The notes under the pieces: generated by a model
Database searches by the model: none
Told to the model about the DNA's origin: nothing
The model's input: only the letters and a program-made list of their open reading frames with translations
Translations under genes and position numbers: made by a program
Source of the DNA: Pseudomonas sp. ANT_J12
GTDB taxonomy: Bacteria > Pseudomonadota > Gammaproteobacteria > Pseudomonadales > Pseudomonadaceae
NCBI RefSeq assembly: GCF_008370045.1
Contig: NZ_VOBN01000009.1
Location: 1-64,000, forward strand
Direction of reading: 5' to 3'
DNA: 64,000 nucleotides
Shown here: one piece after another, positions 42,823-50,877 of the stretch
Layout: every line of letters begins with the position of its first letter
How positions within the stretch are numbered: position 1 is the first letter of the stretch

Positions 42823-45800
42823 TCAGACGAGGGGTTTAGGCTCGTGCTCTTTTTCCAGGGCTTGTTCGTGTTGCTGTACCGCGTCCTGAACGGAGCGTGG
42901 TGCTTCGTCGATCACCGATTCAACCGGCTCGGCAGCGACTTCAGCGACCGGGGCAGGGGCTGCCTCGACCACTTCGGCAACAACCGGTGCTGGCTCGGCA
43001 ACAGCCGGAGCAGCAGCGGCAGCCAGTTCGGCTTCTTTCTGCAGACGCTCGGCTTCACGCTTGCGGCGACGCACTTCACGCGGGTCGTTCGGCGCGCGGC
43101 CATTTTCGGTCAGGGCGCTGACAGGGGCGGCTTCGACCACCGGTGCAACCACTTCGGCGACAACCGGGGCTTCGACGACCGGGGCAGGCTCGGCGGCGAC
43201 AACCACAGGCTCGGAGACCTTCGCTTCAGCGACCGGAGCTTCAACGACTGGCGCTGGCGCTTCGACGACTGGCTCGGCGGCTACCGGCTCGGCAACCCAG
43301 TTGAACGCGGTTTGCTCTTCACGCACTTCGCGGACAGCTTCGGTCACGGTTTCGCTCGACGTGTCGGCAACCGATTCAGCGACAACCACAGGCTCGGCAA
43401 CGTAAGCAGGCTCGGCGGCAGCTTGAACTTCAGGCTGTGCTTCGCGAACCGGCGCTACTTCAACTTCCGGAGCGGCGGTGGCTTCTACCGGGGTAGTCGC
43501 TTCAACAACCGGCGCTTCTACCGGTGCAGTTTCCTGCACGGCAGCGGTAGCGCGTTCGGCTTGCTCATGAGCCTGGGCTTCGGCAGGAGCACTGATCACG
43601 GTGCTGGCAACGGCTGCGGTAACAGCCAGGCCGGCGGCCAGATCGGCAGCGCTTGGTGCTTCGCTGGTTTCGCTGGTTTCGCTGGCTTCGCCTTCGGCGG
43701 ACTCGGATTCTTCCGAACCTTCGATCACGTTGCCGTTGGCATCGCGTTGACGCTCGCGACGGTTGCTGCGACGACGCTGGCCACGGGAGCGGCGGCGTGG
43801 GCGATCGCCTTCGGCGCCTTCCTGACCGTCTTCCTGCAGTTGCTCTTCGCCAGTCAGCACTTCTTCTTCGGAGGCAGCGGCTGCAGCCTGCTCGGCACGT
43901 GGTTGACGCTCTTCACGCGGTGGGCGTGGCGCGCGTTCTTCGCGTGGCTGACGGGCTGGACGCTCTTCAGCGGTCGCAGCGACGGCAGCGGCAGCGGCTG
44001 GCGCAGCAGGCGCGGCATCCAGTGGCTCACGCAGTTCACGTACCGGACGCTCTTCGCGGTCGCCACGTGGCTTGCGGTCTTCACGTGGAGCGCGCGGTGC
44101 ACGTTCTTCACGTGGAGCGCGTGGTGCGCGTTCTTCGCGAGCGACGACCGGAGCGGTGGTCTCTTCACGGGCTTCGCGTGGCTGACGCTCTTCGCGTGGC
44201 TCACGTGGTGCGCGTTCTTCACGCGGTGCACGTTCCTCACGAGGCTTGCGTTCTTCATCGCGGCGACCGTTACGGTTGCGGCTCTGCTGACGACCGTTGC
44301 GACGCTCTTCGTTACGGGCCGGACGCTCGGTGGCTGCTGGTTTTTCAACCACAACCGGAGCGGCAGGCTCTTCCTTGGTCGCGAACAGGCTGACCAGCGA
44401 CTTCACCAGGCCTTTGAACAGGCTTGGCTCTGGCACGGCAACCGGTGCAGCAACAGGCGCGGCAGCGACGACTTCGGTCGGGACCGGAGCGTTGGCGCGG
44501 GCCGGTGCAGTCTTGACCGCGGCTTCCTGGCGAACCAGGGTGCGGGTCGCAGCGGCGGGCTGGACTTCTTCCACTTCGGCAGCGGCAGCAGCGATTTCGT
44601 AGCTGGACTGGTTGATGTGGGCTTCCGGGCTGTCATCACGCAGACGCTGAACTTCGAAGTGCGGCGTTTCGAGGTGGTCGTTCGGCAGAATGACGATGCG
44701 GGCACGGGTGCGCAGTTCGATCTTGGTGATCGAGTTGCGTTTTTCGTTGAGCAGGAACGCAGCCACCGGGATCGGCACTTGGGCGCGAACTTCGGCAGTG
44801 CGGTCTTTCAGGGCTTCTTCTTCGATCAGGCGCAGAATCGCCAGGGACAGCGATTCAACGTCACGGATGATGCCGGTGCCGTTGCAACGCGGGCAAACGA
44901 TGCCGCTGCTTTCGCCCAGGGATGGACGCAGGCGCTGACGGGACATTTCCAGCAGGCCGAAGCGCGAGATGCGACCGACTTGCACGCGAGCGCGGTCGGC
45001 TTCCAGGCATTCGCGGACTTTCTCTTCCACGGCGCGCTGGTTCTTGGCAGGGGTCATGTCGATGAAGTCGATGACGATCAGGCCGCCGATGTCGCGCAAG
45101 CGCAACTGACGGGCGATTTCTTCGGCGGCTTCAAGGTTGGTCTGCAGGGCGGTTTCTTCGATGTCGCTGCCTTTGGTGGCGCGCGCCGAGTTGATGTCGA
45201 TGGACACCAGGGCTTCGGTCGGATCGATGACGATGGAGCCGCCGGAAGGCAGTTCGACGACGCGCTGGAAAGCGGTCTCGATCTGGCTTTCGATCTGGAA
45301 ACGGTTGAACAGCGGAACGCTGTCTTCGTACAGCTTGATCTTGCTGGCGTACTGCGGCATCACCTGGCGGATGAAGGTCAGGGCTTCGTCCTGGGCTTCA
45401 ACGCTGTCGATCAGCACTTCGCCGATGTCCTGGCGCAGGTAATCGCGGATGGCGCGGATGATCACGTTGCTTTCCTGGTAGATCAGGAATGGCGCGGAGC
45501 GATCCAGCGAGGCTTCTTTGATAGCGGTCCACAGTTGCAGCAGGTAATCGAGGTCCCACTGCATTTCTTCGCTGCTGCGGCCCAGGCCGGCAGTGCGCAC
45601 GATCAGACCCATGTCGGCCGGGGCAACCAGGCCGTTCAGGGCTTCACGCAGTTCGTTGCGCTCTTCACCTTCGATGCGACGGGAGATACCGCCGGCACGC
45701 GGGTTGTTCGGCATCAGAACGAGATAGCGACCGGCCAGGCTGATGAAGGTGGTCAGGGCTGCGCCCTTGTTGCCACGTTCTTCTTTTTCGACCTGAACGA

Positions 45801-46095
45801 TGACTTCCTGGCCTTCGGTCAGGACGTCCTTGATGTTGACGCGGCCTTCGGGGGCTTTCTTGAAGTATTCGCGGGAGATTTCTTTGAGGGGCAGGAAGCC
45901 GTGGCGCTCGGAGCCGAAATCGACAAAGGCAGCCTCTAGGCTTGGTTCGATGCGAGTAATCCGGCCTTTATAGATGTTGGCCTTCTTCTGCTCGCGTGCA
46001 CCGGATTCGATGTCCAGGTCGTAGAGGCGTTGGCCATCTACCAGTGCAACACGCAACTCTTCGGGTTGAGTTGCGTTAATCAGCATTCTTTTCAT
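42823..46095 (-). CDS. rne: Ribonuclease E
   Basis: A 1090-residue endoribonuclease, the core of the degradosome, acting in mRNA decay and stable RNA maturation. The N-terminal half has an S1 domain, catalytic Asp residues in SIDINSARAT and VIDFIDMTP, and the zinc-link CPRCNGTG near residue 403. The C-terminal half is an Arg/Glu-rich RNA-binding block (repeats of REERAPR type) followed by an Ala/Val/Glu/Pro-rich scaffold. The ATG at 46095 gives MKRMLINATQPEELRVAL. A stem-loop sits 12 nt upstream, and RNase E is known to autoregulate through its leader. Confidence 0.97.
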   Translation of the reverse strand: MKRMLINATQPEELRVALVDGQRLYDLDIESGAREQKKANIYKGRITRIEPSLEAAFVDFGSERHGFLPLKEISREYFKKAPEGRVNIKDVLTEGQEVIVQVEKEERGNKGAALTTFISLAGRYLVLMPNNPRAGGISRRIEGEERNELREALNGLVAPADMGLIVRTAGLGRSSEEMQWDLDYLLQLWTAIKEASLDRSAPFLIYQESNVIIRAIRDYLRQDIGEVLIDSVEAQDEALTFIRQVMPQYASKIKLYEDSVPLFNRFQIESQIETAFQRVVELPSGGSIVIDPTEALVSIDINSARATKGSDIEETALQTNLEAAEEIARQLRLRDIGGLIVIDFIDMTPAKNQRAVEEKVRECLEADRARVQVGRISRFGLLEMSRQRLRPSLGESSGIVCPRCNGTGIIRDVESLSLAILRLIEEEALKDRTAEVRAQVPIPVAAFLLNEKRNSITKIELRTRARIVILPNDHLETPHFEVQRLRDDSPEAHINQSSYEIAAAAAEVEEVQPAAATRTLVRQEAAVKTAPARANAPVPTEVVAAAPVAAPVAVPEPSLFKGLVKSLVSLFATKEEPAAPVVVEKPAATERPARNEERRNGRQQSRNRNGRRDEERKPREERAPREERAPREPREERQPREAREETTAPVVAREERAPRAPREERAPRAPREDRKPRGDREERPVRELREPLDAAPAAPAAAAAVAATAEERPARQPREERAPRPPREERQPRAEQAAAAASEEEVLTGEEQLQEDGQEGAEGDRPRRRSRGQRRRSNRRERQRDANGNVIEGSEESESAEGEASETSETSEAPSAADLAAGLAVTAAVASTVISAPAEAQAHEQAERATAAVQETAPVEAPVVEATTPVEATAAPEVEVAPVREAQPEVQAAAEPAYVAEPVVVAESVADTSSETVTEAVREVREEQTAFNWVAEPVAAEPVVEAPAPVVEAPVAEAKVSEPVVVAAEPAPVVEAPVVAEVVAPVVEAAPVSALTENGRAPNDPREVRRRKREAERLQKEAELAAAAAPAVAEPAPVVAEVVEAAPAPVAEVAAEPVESVIDEAPRSVQDAVQQHEQALEKEHEPKPLV

Positions 46096-46107
46096 GTAGT
46101 ACCGTCG

Positions 46108-46127
46108 GTTTCCGGGCTGCCGGAAAC
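46108..46127 (-). promoter_or_regulatory. Stem-loop in the rne leader next to the start codon
   Basis: Perfect 8-bp stem GTTTCCGG/CCGGAAAC with a 4-nt loop, ending 12 nt before the rne ATG. It overlaps the space where the ribosome binding site should be, so it may control rne translation. Confidence 0.55.
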
Positions 46128-46455
46128 GGCGTTCGGCACACACGACTTCTCACGGTCGGTGTCAGGTGCGTCAGGAGTGGTTGGACACTCCAGTGTCTAG
46201 CGATGGCGACCAATGTGGGCCGGCGTCGCGACGTACGCGTCCTGCTTGCTGTGGCTACTAAGCACTCAGTCAGGAGGAGGAATCAACCAGCGGCTGTGGA
46301 CGAGATGAAGCGTCTTGATAAAGCCTATTGCTACACAGTCCAGCGGTTGTGCATCTCCACCCTACACGTATCCCTGATAATTCGGGTGCTGCCGCGCGCA
46401 GAATCCGCAGCGGGTTGGCATTTACCGTGAGCTCCGAAAGGGGAGGTCACGCATC

Positions 46456-46557
46456 ATGGCTAATTTAGGCGTTGTTTCCGAAGCGTTCGCTCGGGGTCAT
46501 TCGCAGCTGACTGCACTTTGTGAACTGGCCATGAATATTGGCGAGCAAGGCGAGTGA
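46456..46557 (+). CDS. Candidate 33-residue small protein
   Basis: A 33-codon ORF starting MANLGVVSEAFARGH and ending MNIGEQGE, with a very strong ribosome binding site (GGGGAGG, 9 nt before the ATG). I do not recognise the peptide. It is predicted to be helical, with one cysteine and a mixed charge pattern, and has no membrane segment. It lies between divergent rne and rluC, possibly antisense to the rne leader. It is too short for standard gene callers. Coding is supported only by the site, the codon pattern and the length. Confidence 0.5.
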   Translation: MANLGVVSEAFARGHSQLTALCELAMNIGEQGE

Positions 46558-46794
46558 AAACTCTGCTTTGCGGCTTGATTCAGGCCTCATGTCACCTGCG
46601 CTCGTAACACCTGCAAACTCCACCGTTACGTAGCGAAAGCCCCGTAGGACGGCCTCGCGTCCTGGTGAATTGCGTTGGTCAGGGCCGGTTTTTGACCGTT
46701 AGTCCGCTGTCCAGGCCGCTTTTGGCGGCGTTCGCGACTATAGCAGCAATGATTAAGTGCTTCAATTCCATAAAAAATTGTTATCATCCGCGCC

Positions 46795-47757
46795 ATGACG
46801 ACTACAGCCCCTTCGACCCCAGCCGTACAACTGCTGGAGGTCTCGCCGGAATATGCCGGCCAACGTATTGATAACTTCCTTCTCGCTCGGCTCAAAGGCG
46901 TGCCCAAGACCTTGATTTACCGCATTTTGCGCAAAGGCGAAGTGCGAGTGAACAAAGGCCGGATCAAGCCCGAATACAAGCTGCAGGCGGGCGATATCGT
47001 GCGCGTGCCGCCGGTTCGCGTGCCTGAGCGCGACGAGCCGGTACCGCTGGCACAAGGCCTGCTCCAGCGCCTCGAAGCCTCGATTATCTTCGAGGACAAG
47101 GCGTTGATCGTGATCAACAAGCCTTGCGGCATCGCGGTTCACGGCGGCAGCGGCTTGACCTACGGGGTTATCGAAGCCTTTCGTCAGTTGCGTCCCGATT
47201 GCAAGGAGCTCGAACTGGTTCACCGGCTCGACCGTGACACCTCCGGCCTGCTGATGATCGCCAAGAAGCGCAGCATGTTGCGTCACTTGCACACGGCATT
47301 GCGCGGCGATGGCGTTGACAAGCGCTACATGGCGCTGGTCCGCGGCAACTGGGCGGCCTCGATCAAGCAGGTTCGTGCATCGCTGGGCAAGAGCAACCTG
47401 CGCTCCGGCGAGCGCATGGTCGAGGTCGACGAGGAGGAGGGCAAGGAGTCTGTGACCGTGTTCAAGGTCCTGCGCCGTTTCGGCGACTTTGCCACCCTGA
47501 TCGAAGCCAAGCCGATCACCGGCCGGACACACCAGATCCGTGTCCATACGTTGCACGCCGGGCACTGCATCGCTGGCGACACCAAGTACGGCGATGACGA
47601 TTTCAGCAAGGAAATTCGTGACCTGGGCGGCAAACGCCTGTTCCTCCACGCCTACATGCTGGCCGTGCCGTTGCCAGATGGCGGCGAGCTGAAGTTGCAG
47701 GCGCCAGTGGACGAGATGTGGGCCAAGACCGTGGAGCGCCTGAGTGCACCCCTCTGA
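46795..47757 (+). CDS. rluC: 23S rRNA pseudouridine synthase RluC
   Basis: A 320-residue RluA-family enzyme that makes pseudouridines at positions 955, 2504 and 2580 (E. coli numbering) of 23S rRNA. It has an N-terminal S4 RNA-binding domain (residues 20-80, with FLLARLKGVPKTLIYRILRKG) and the catalytic Asp in HRLDRDTSG near residue 145. It is divergent from rne, a conserved arrangement. A TATCAT hexamer just upstream of the ATG suggests a very short leader, but the -35 is weak. It overlaps the HAD gene by 14 nt. Confidence 0.95.
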   Translation: MTTTAPSTPAVQLLEVSPEYAGQRIDNFLLARLKGVPKTLIYRILRKGEVRVNKGRIKPEYKLQAGDIVRVPPVRVPERDEPVPLAQGLLQRLEASIIFEDKALIVINKPCGIAVHGGSGLTYGVIEAFRQLRPDCKELELVHRLDRDTSGLLMIAKKRSMLRHLHTALRGDGVDKRYMALVRGNWAASIKQVRASLGKSNLRSGERMVEVDEEEGKESVTVFKVLRRFGDFATLIEAKPITGRTHQIRVHTLHAGHCIAGDTKYGDDDFSKEIRDLGGKRLFLHAYMLAVPLPDGGELKLQAPVDEMWAKTVERLSAPL

Positions 47758-48403
47758 TTACAAGCTGCTGATTTTTGATTGGGATGGCACGCTGGCCGAT
47801 TCCATTGGTCGGATTGTCGAGGCGATGCATGTCGCGTCCGAGCGCTCCGGTTTTCAATTGTGCGACGACTTTGCCGTCAAAGGCATTATCGGCCTGGGCT
47901 TGCCCGAGGCGATTCGCACGTTGTACCCGCAGATCGGCGATGACGAGCTGATAGCGTTCCGTCAGCACTATGCCGATCACTACATCGCGGCCGAAGCCGT
48001 GCCTTCGCCGTTGTTCGAAGGTGTTGTCGAGTCGATGGCCGCCTTTCGTGACGAGGGTTATCACCTGGCGGTCGCGACCGGCAAGGCCCGTCGTGGGCTG
48101 GATCGAGTGCTCAAGGCGCACGGCTGGGAAGACTATTTCGATATCACCCGTGCCGCCGATGAAACTGCCAGCAAGCCTCATCCTCTGATGCTGGAAGAGA
48201 TCCTCGCGCATTGCGGCGTTTCGGCGCAGCAGGCGTTGATGGTCGGGGATTCGTCCTTTGACCTGCAAATGGCGCGCAACGCCGGTATGGATTCGGTTGC
48301 CGTGAGTTACGGCGCCCAATCCATCGAGGCGCTGAAGCTGTTCGGGCCGCGGCTGTCCATTGATCGTTTTTCCGAATTGCATGCCTGGCTTCGTCAGGCT
48401 TAA
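47744..48403 (+). CDS. HAD-superfamily hydrolase, Gph-like
   Basis: A 219-residue HAD phosphatase with motif I DWDGTLAD (residues 11-18), motif II in VATGKARRG near residue 110, and motif IV GDSSFDLQMARNAG near residue 168. The length and cap type resemble phosphoglycolate phosphatase-like enzymes, but the substrate is not certain. The GTG start at 47744 overlaps rluC by 14 nt. The rluC-HAD-sppA order matches P. aeruginosa PA2975-PA2973. Confidence 0.92.
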   Translation: MHPSDYKLLIFDWDGTLADSIGRIVEAMHVASERSGFQLCDDFAVKGIIGLGLPEAIRTLYPQIGDDELIAFRQHYADHYIAAEAVPSPLFEGVVESMAAFRDEGYHLAVATGKARRGLDRVLKAHGWEDYFDITRAADETASKPHPLMLEEILAHCGVSAQQALMVGDSSFDLQMARNAGMDSVAVSYGAQSIEALKLFGPRLSIDRFSELHAWLRQA

Positions 48404-48427
48404 TACGATTTTGCTGGGGTAGATGGC

Positions 48428-49417
48428 ATGACCGACGAATGGAAAGCGCCTGCCAAGGCAAGCGCGGATGGCGGTGACGAGAAGAGCTGGAAGCTGCTGG
48501 AAAAGACCTTGCTGGCAAGCGTGCAGGAACAGCGCCGCTCGCGCCGCTGGGGGATTTTCTTCAAGCTGCTGACCTTCGTGTACCTGTTTGCGGCGCTGCT
48601 GCTGTTCACGCCGTTAATGGACATGGAAAAAAGCGCGACCCGCGGTTCCAACTACACCGCGTTGATCGACGTCAATGGCGTGATCGCCGACAAGGAGTCT
48701 GCCAGCGCCGACAACATCGTCGGCAGTCTGCGTGCAGCCTTTGAAGACACCAAGGTCAAGGGCGTGATCCTGCGCATCAACAGCCCGGGCGGCAGTCCGG
48801 TGCAGTCGGGTTACGTGTACGACGAAATCAAGCGTCTGCGCGGTTTGCATCCGGATACCAGGGTGTACGCCGTGATTTCGGACCTGGGCGCTTCCGGCGC
48901 TTATTACATCGCCAGCGCGGCCGATCAGATCTACGCCGACAAGGCGAGCCTGGTGGGTTCCATCGGTGTGACGGCGGCCGGCTACGGCTTTGTCGGGACG
49001 ATGGAGAAGCTCGGCGTCGAACGTCGCACCTACACCTCGGGTGAACACAAGTCGTTCCTCGATCCGTTCCAGCCACAGAAGCCTGAGGAAACTCAGTTCT
49101 GGCAGGGCGTGCTCGATACTACGCACCAGCAGTTCATCAACAGCGTGAAGAAAGGGCGTGGCGATCGGCTCAAGGATAAAGAGCATCCGGAGTTGTTCTC
49201 CGGGCTGGTCTGGTCCGGTGAGCAAGCGCTGCCGCTGGGCTTGATCGATGGCCTGGGCAATGCCAGCTCGGTCGCCCGGGATGTGATTGGCGAGAAAGAG
49301 TTGGTGGACTTCACCATTCAGGAATCGACGTTTGATCGCTTCTCGAAGAAGCTCGGCGCCAGCGTGGCCGAGCAATTGGCGATGTGGATGGGGTTTCATG
49401 GTCCGTCGTTGCGCTGA
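48428..49417 (+). CDS. sppA: Signal peptide peptidase SppA, S49 family
   Basis: A 329-residue membrane protease of the short SppA (36K) type that degrades cleaved signal peptides. One membrane segment is near residues 38-60. The catalytic Ser is in DLGASGAYYIASAAD near residue 156, and the Lys is in a later helix of the fold. The S49 domain spans about residues 75-300. It follows the HAD gene by 24 nt; a terminator at 49432-49462 ends the unit. Confidence 0.94.
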   Translation: MTDEWKAPAKASADGGDEKSWKLLEKTLLASVQEQRRSRRWGIFFKLLTFVYLFAALLLFTPLMDMEKSATRGSNYTALIDVNGVIADKESASADNIVGSLRAAFEDTKVKGVILRINSPGGSPVQSGYVYDEIKRLRGLHPDTRVYAVISDLGASGAYYIASAADQIYADKASLVGSIGVTAAGYGFVGTMEKLGVERRTYTSGEHKSFLDPFQPQKPEETQFWQGVLDTTHQQFINSVKKGRGDRLKDKEHPELFSGLVWSGEQALPLGLIDGLGNASSVARDVIGEKELVDFTIQESTFDRFSKKLGASVAEQLAMWMGFHGPSLR

Positions 49418-49431
49418 ATCTGCTGCGGCAT

Positions 49432-49462
49432 AAAAAAACCGGCCTTCGTGGCCGGTTTTTTG
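49432..49462. terminator. Bidirectional terminator between sppA and maf
   Basis: Stem AAACCGGCC/GGCCGGTTT with loop TTCGT, flanked by T-rich tails on both strands, between convergent genes. Confidence 0.92.
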
Positions 49463-49465
49463 TGC

Positions 49466-50044
49466 TCAGGGGATTTGCACGCCCTCGGCCAGCAACATAT
49501 CAATCAAGCGAATCAGCGGCAGGCCGATCAGGCTGGTGGCGTCAGGGCCTTCGGTGCGTTGAAACAGGCTCACCCCCAAACCTTCGGCCTTGAAGCTGCC
49601 AGCGCAGTCGTAGGGCTGCTCTGCGTGCAGGTAGCGTTCAATGCGCGCCGGGTCGAGTGTGCGCATGTGCACGGTGAAGGGCACGCAATCGACCTGACAG
49701 TGACCGGTCTGGCTATTAAGCACGGCCAGGCCGGTCAGAAAGGTCACGCTGGCGCCGCTGGAAGCGAGCAATTGTTCCCGGGCCTTTTCGAATGTGTGGG
49801 GTTTGCCGATAATGCGCTCGCCGAGCACCGCGACCTGATCGGAACCGATGATCAGATGCGCGGGGTGGCTGTCGGCCAGTGCCCGGGCTTTCTCTTCGGC
49901 TAGGCGCTTGACCAGATTAATCGCGGACTCGTCCGGGCGATGGCTTTCATCGATATCCGGCGAGCGGCAGGTAAACTCAAGCTGCAATCGGGCCAGCAAT
50001 TCCCGGCGATAGACCGAGCTTGAAGCGAGTAATAAAGGCAGCAT
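49466..50044 (-). CDS. yceF: Maf/YceF family nucleotide pyrophosphatase
   Basis: A 192-residue Maf-like pyrophosphatase of the YceF type, which hydrolyses modified nucleotides such as m7GTP to prevent their use in nucleic acids. The opening LLLASSSVYRRELLARL (residues 4-20) and SPDIDES near residue 30 are conserved; the catalytic Asp/Glu lie in IIGSDQVAVL near residue 70. The ATG at 50044 has GGAG 6 nt upstream. It is divergent from yceD, and its gene neighbourhood (sppA, yceD, rpmF) is conserved. Confidence 0.93.
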   Translation of the reverse strand: MLPLLLASSSVYRRELLARLQLEFTCRSPDIDESHRPDESAINLVKRLAEEKARALADSHPAHLIIGSDQVAVLGERIIGKPHTFEKAREQLLASSGASVTFLTGLAVLNSQTGHCQVDCVPFTVHMRTLDPARIERYLHAEQPYDCAGSFKAEGLGVSLFQRTEGPDATSLIGLPLIRLIDMLLAEGVQIP

Positions 50045-50112
50045 GGGCATCTCCAAAAGGCAGGGGCGAATTCTAGCGAGGCTTCCAAGTGACGGACAGG
50101 GCTGAATTTCCT

Positions 50113-50140
50113 TTGACATGGCTGGGTGCATCCCTATAAT
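50113..50140 (+). promoter_or_regulatory. Consensus promoter of the yceD-rpmF-plsX-fab operon
   Basis: A perfect TTGACA and a perfect TATAAT separated by 16 bp. The predicted start (about 50147) is only some 3 nt before the yceD ATG at 50150, so the mRNA may be nearly leaderless. Confidence 0.8.
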
Positions 50141-50149
50141 GCTGCGCCT

Positions 50150-50677
50150 ATGTTGAATGACCCGATTCCACCTCACGTTGACCCGCGCAAATTGGCTGAT
50201 CGTGGCACCACCCTTCAAGGTGAACTGCTGCTGGCCGATTTGGAGAGACTCTGCGACCCGCTTTCCGACACTGTCGGTACGGTGCAGGCTAAATTCGTTT
50301 TTGAACGAGATGAACGTAAGTCTGTGGTAATCCACAGTTTTATCGACACCGAAGTCAAAATGGTTTGCCAGCGTTGTCTTGAGCTGGTCACCCTGCCGAT
50401 CCACAGCGAATGCAGTTATGCTGTGGTGAAAGAGGGTGCGAATACCCAGTCGTTGCCGAAAGGTTATGACGTGCTGGAACTGGGCGAAGATCCATTGGAT
50501 CTGCAGTCACTGATCGAGGAGGAGCTTTTGCTCGCCTTGCCCATTGTGCCTGCTCATCATCCGGAAGAATGCCAGCAGCCGGCGGGTCTCGATGAGCCCG
50601 AACCGAGCGAGGACGAGGTAACGCGGTCCAACCCGTTCAGTGTATTGGCGCAGTTAAAGCGTGACCCAAACGTTTAG
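50150..50677 (+). CDS. yceD: YceD/DUF177 family protein
   Basis: A 175-residue protein of the YceD family, linked to 23S rRNA accumulation. Conserved features are the zinc-type CQRCLE near residue 69 and the C-terminal RSNPFSVLAQLKRD. E. coli YceD aligns from residue 1 at the same place (DPxRxA near residue 10), so the ATG at 50150 is the likely start even though it has no ribosome binding site. The GTG upstream would lie inside the promoter. It precedes rpmF by 13 nt. Confidence 0.93.
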   Translation: MLNDPIPPHVDPRKLADRGTTLQGELLLADLERLCDPLSDTVGTVQAKFVFERDERKSVVIHSFIDTEVKMVCQRCLELVTLPIHSECSYAVVKEGANTQSLPKGYDVLELGEDPLDLQSLIEEELLLALPIVPAHHPEECQQPAGLDEPEPSEDEVTRSNPFSVLAQLKRDPNV

Positions 50678-50690
50678 GAGTTAATCAATT

Positions 50691-50873
50691 ATGGCTGTTC
50701 AGCAGAACAAAAAATCCCGCTCTGCCCGTGACATGCGTCGTTCGCACGACGCCCTGACGGCGAGCACTCTGTCTGTAGAAAAAACCACCGGTGAAATTCA
50801 CCTGCGTCACCACGTATCGCCAGAAGGCGTATACCGTGGCCGTAAAGTGATCGACAAGGGCGCTGACGAGTAA
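50691..50873 (+). CDS. rpmF: 50S ribosomal protein L32
   Basis: A 60-residue basic ribosomal protein starting MAVQQNKKSRSARDMRRSHD, with the typical HHVSPEGVYRGRKVI at the end. It has no zinc CxxC motif, so it is the cysteine-free form. A ribosome binding site (TTAGGAG) precedes it. In the conserved yceD-rpmF-plsX order it is co-transcribed with the fatty acid genes. Confidence 0.97.
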   Translation: MAVQQNKKSRSARDMRRSHDALTASTLSVEKTTGEIHLRHHVSPEGVYRGRKVIDKGADE

Positions 50874-50877
50874 TCAC

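Larger units (their letters stand above)
46096..46794. other. Divergent rne-rluC intergenic region with likely rne leader
   Basis: 699 bp without an annotated-type gene. The part next to rne probably includes a long rne 5' leader; a family of conserved RNA structures called rne-II has been reported upstream of Pseudomonas rne, which I recall but cannot verify here. A small ORF (46456-46557) and a hairpin AGGACGGCCTCGCGTCCT near 46648 are also present. I could not define the rne promoter. Confidence 0.6.

Noticed and set aside
42817..45939. 1040-codon open frame on the plus strand opposite rne
   Set aside because: It mirrors the low-complexity Ala/Glu/Arg/Pro region and the conserved catalytic half of RNase E, has no ribosome binding site and encodes no recognisable domain. 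High GC and skewed codon use explain its length.
46203..46430. 75-codon plus-strand ORF in the rne-rluC gap
   Set aside because: No ribosome binding site and an implausible product; the 33-codon ORF that follows it has a much better initiation signal.
46759..46794. Leaderless rluC promoter with TATCAT
   Set aside because: The -10 is acceptable but no -35 of any quality is at the right distance, so I did not list it as a promoter.
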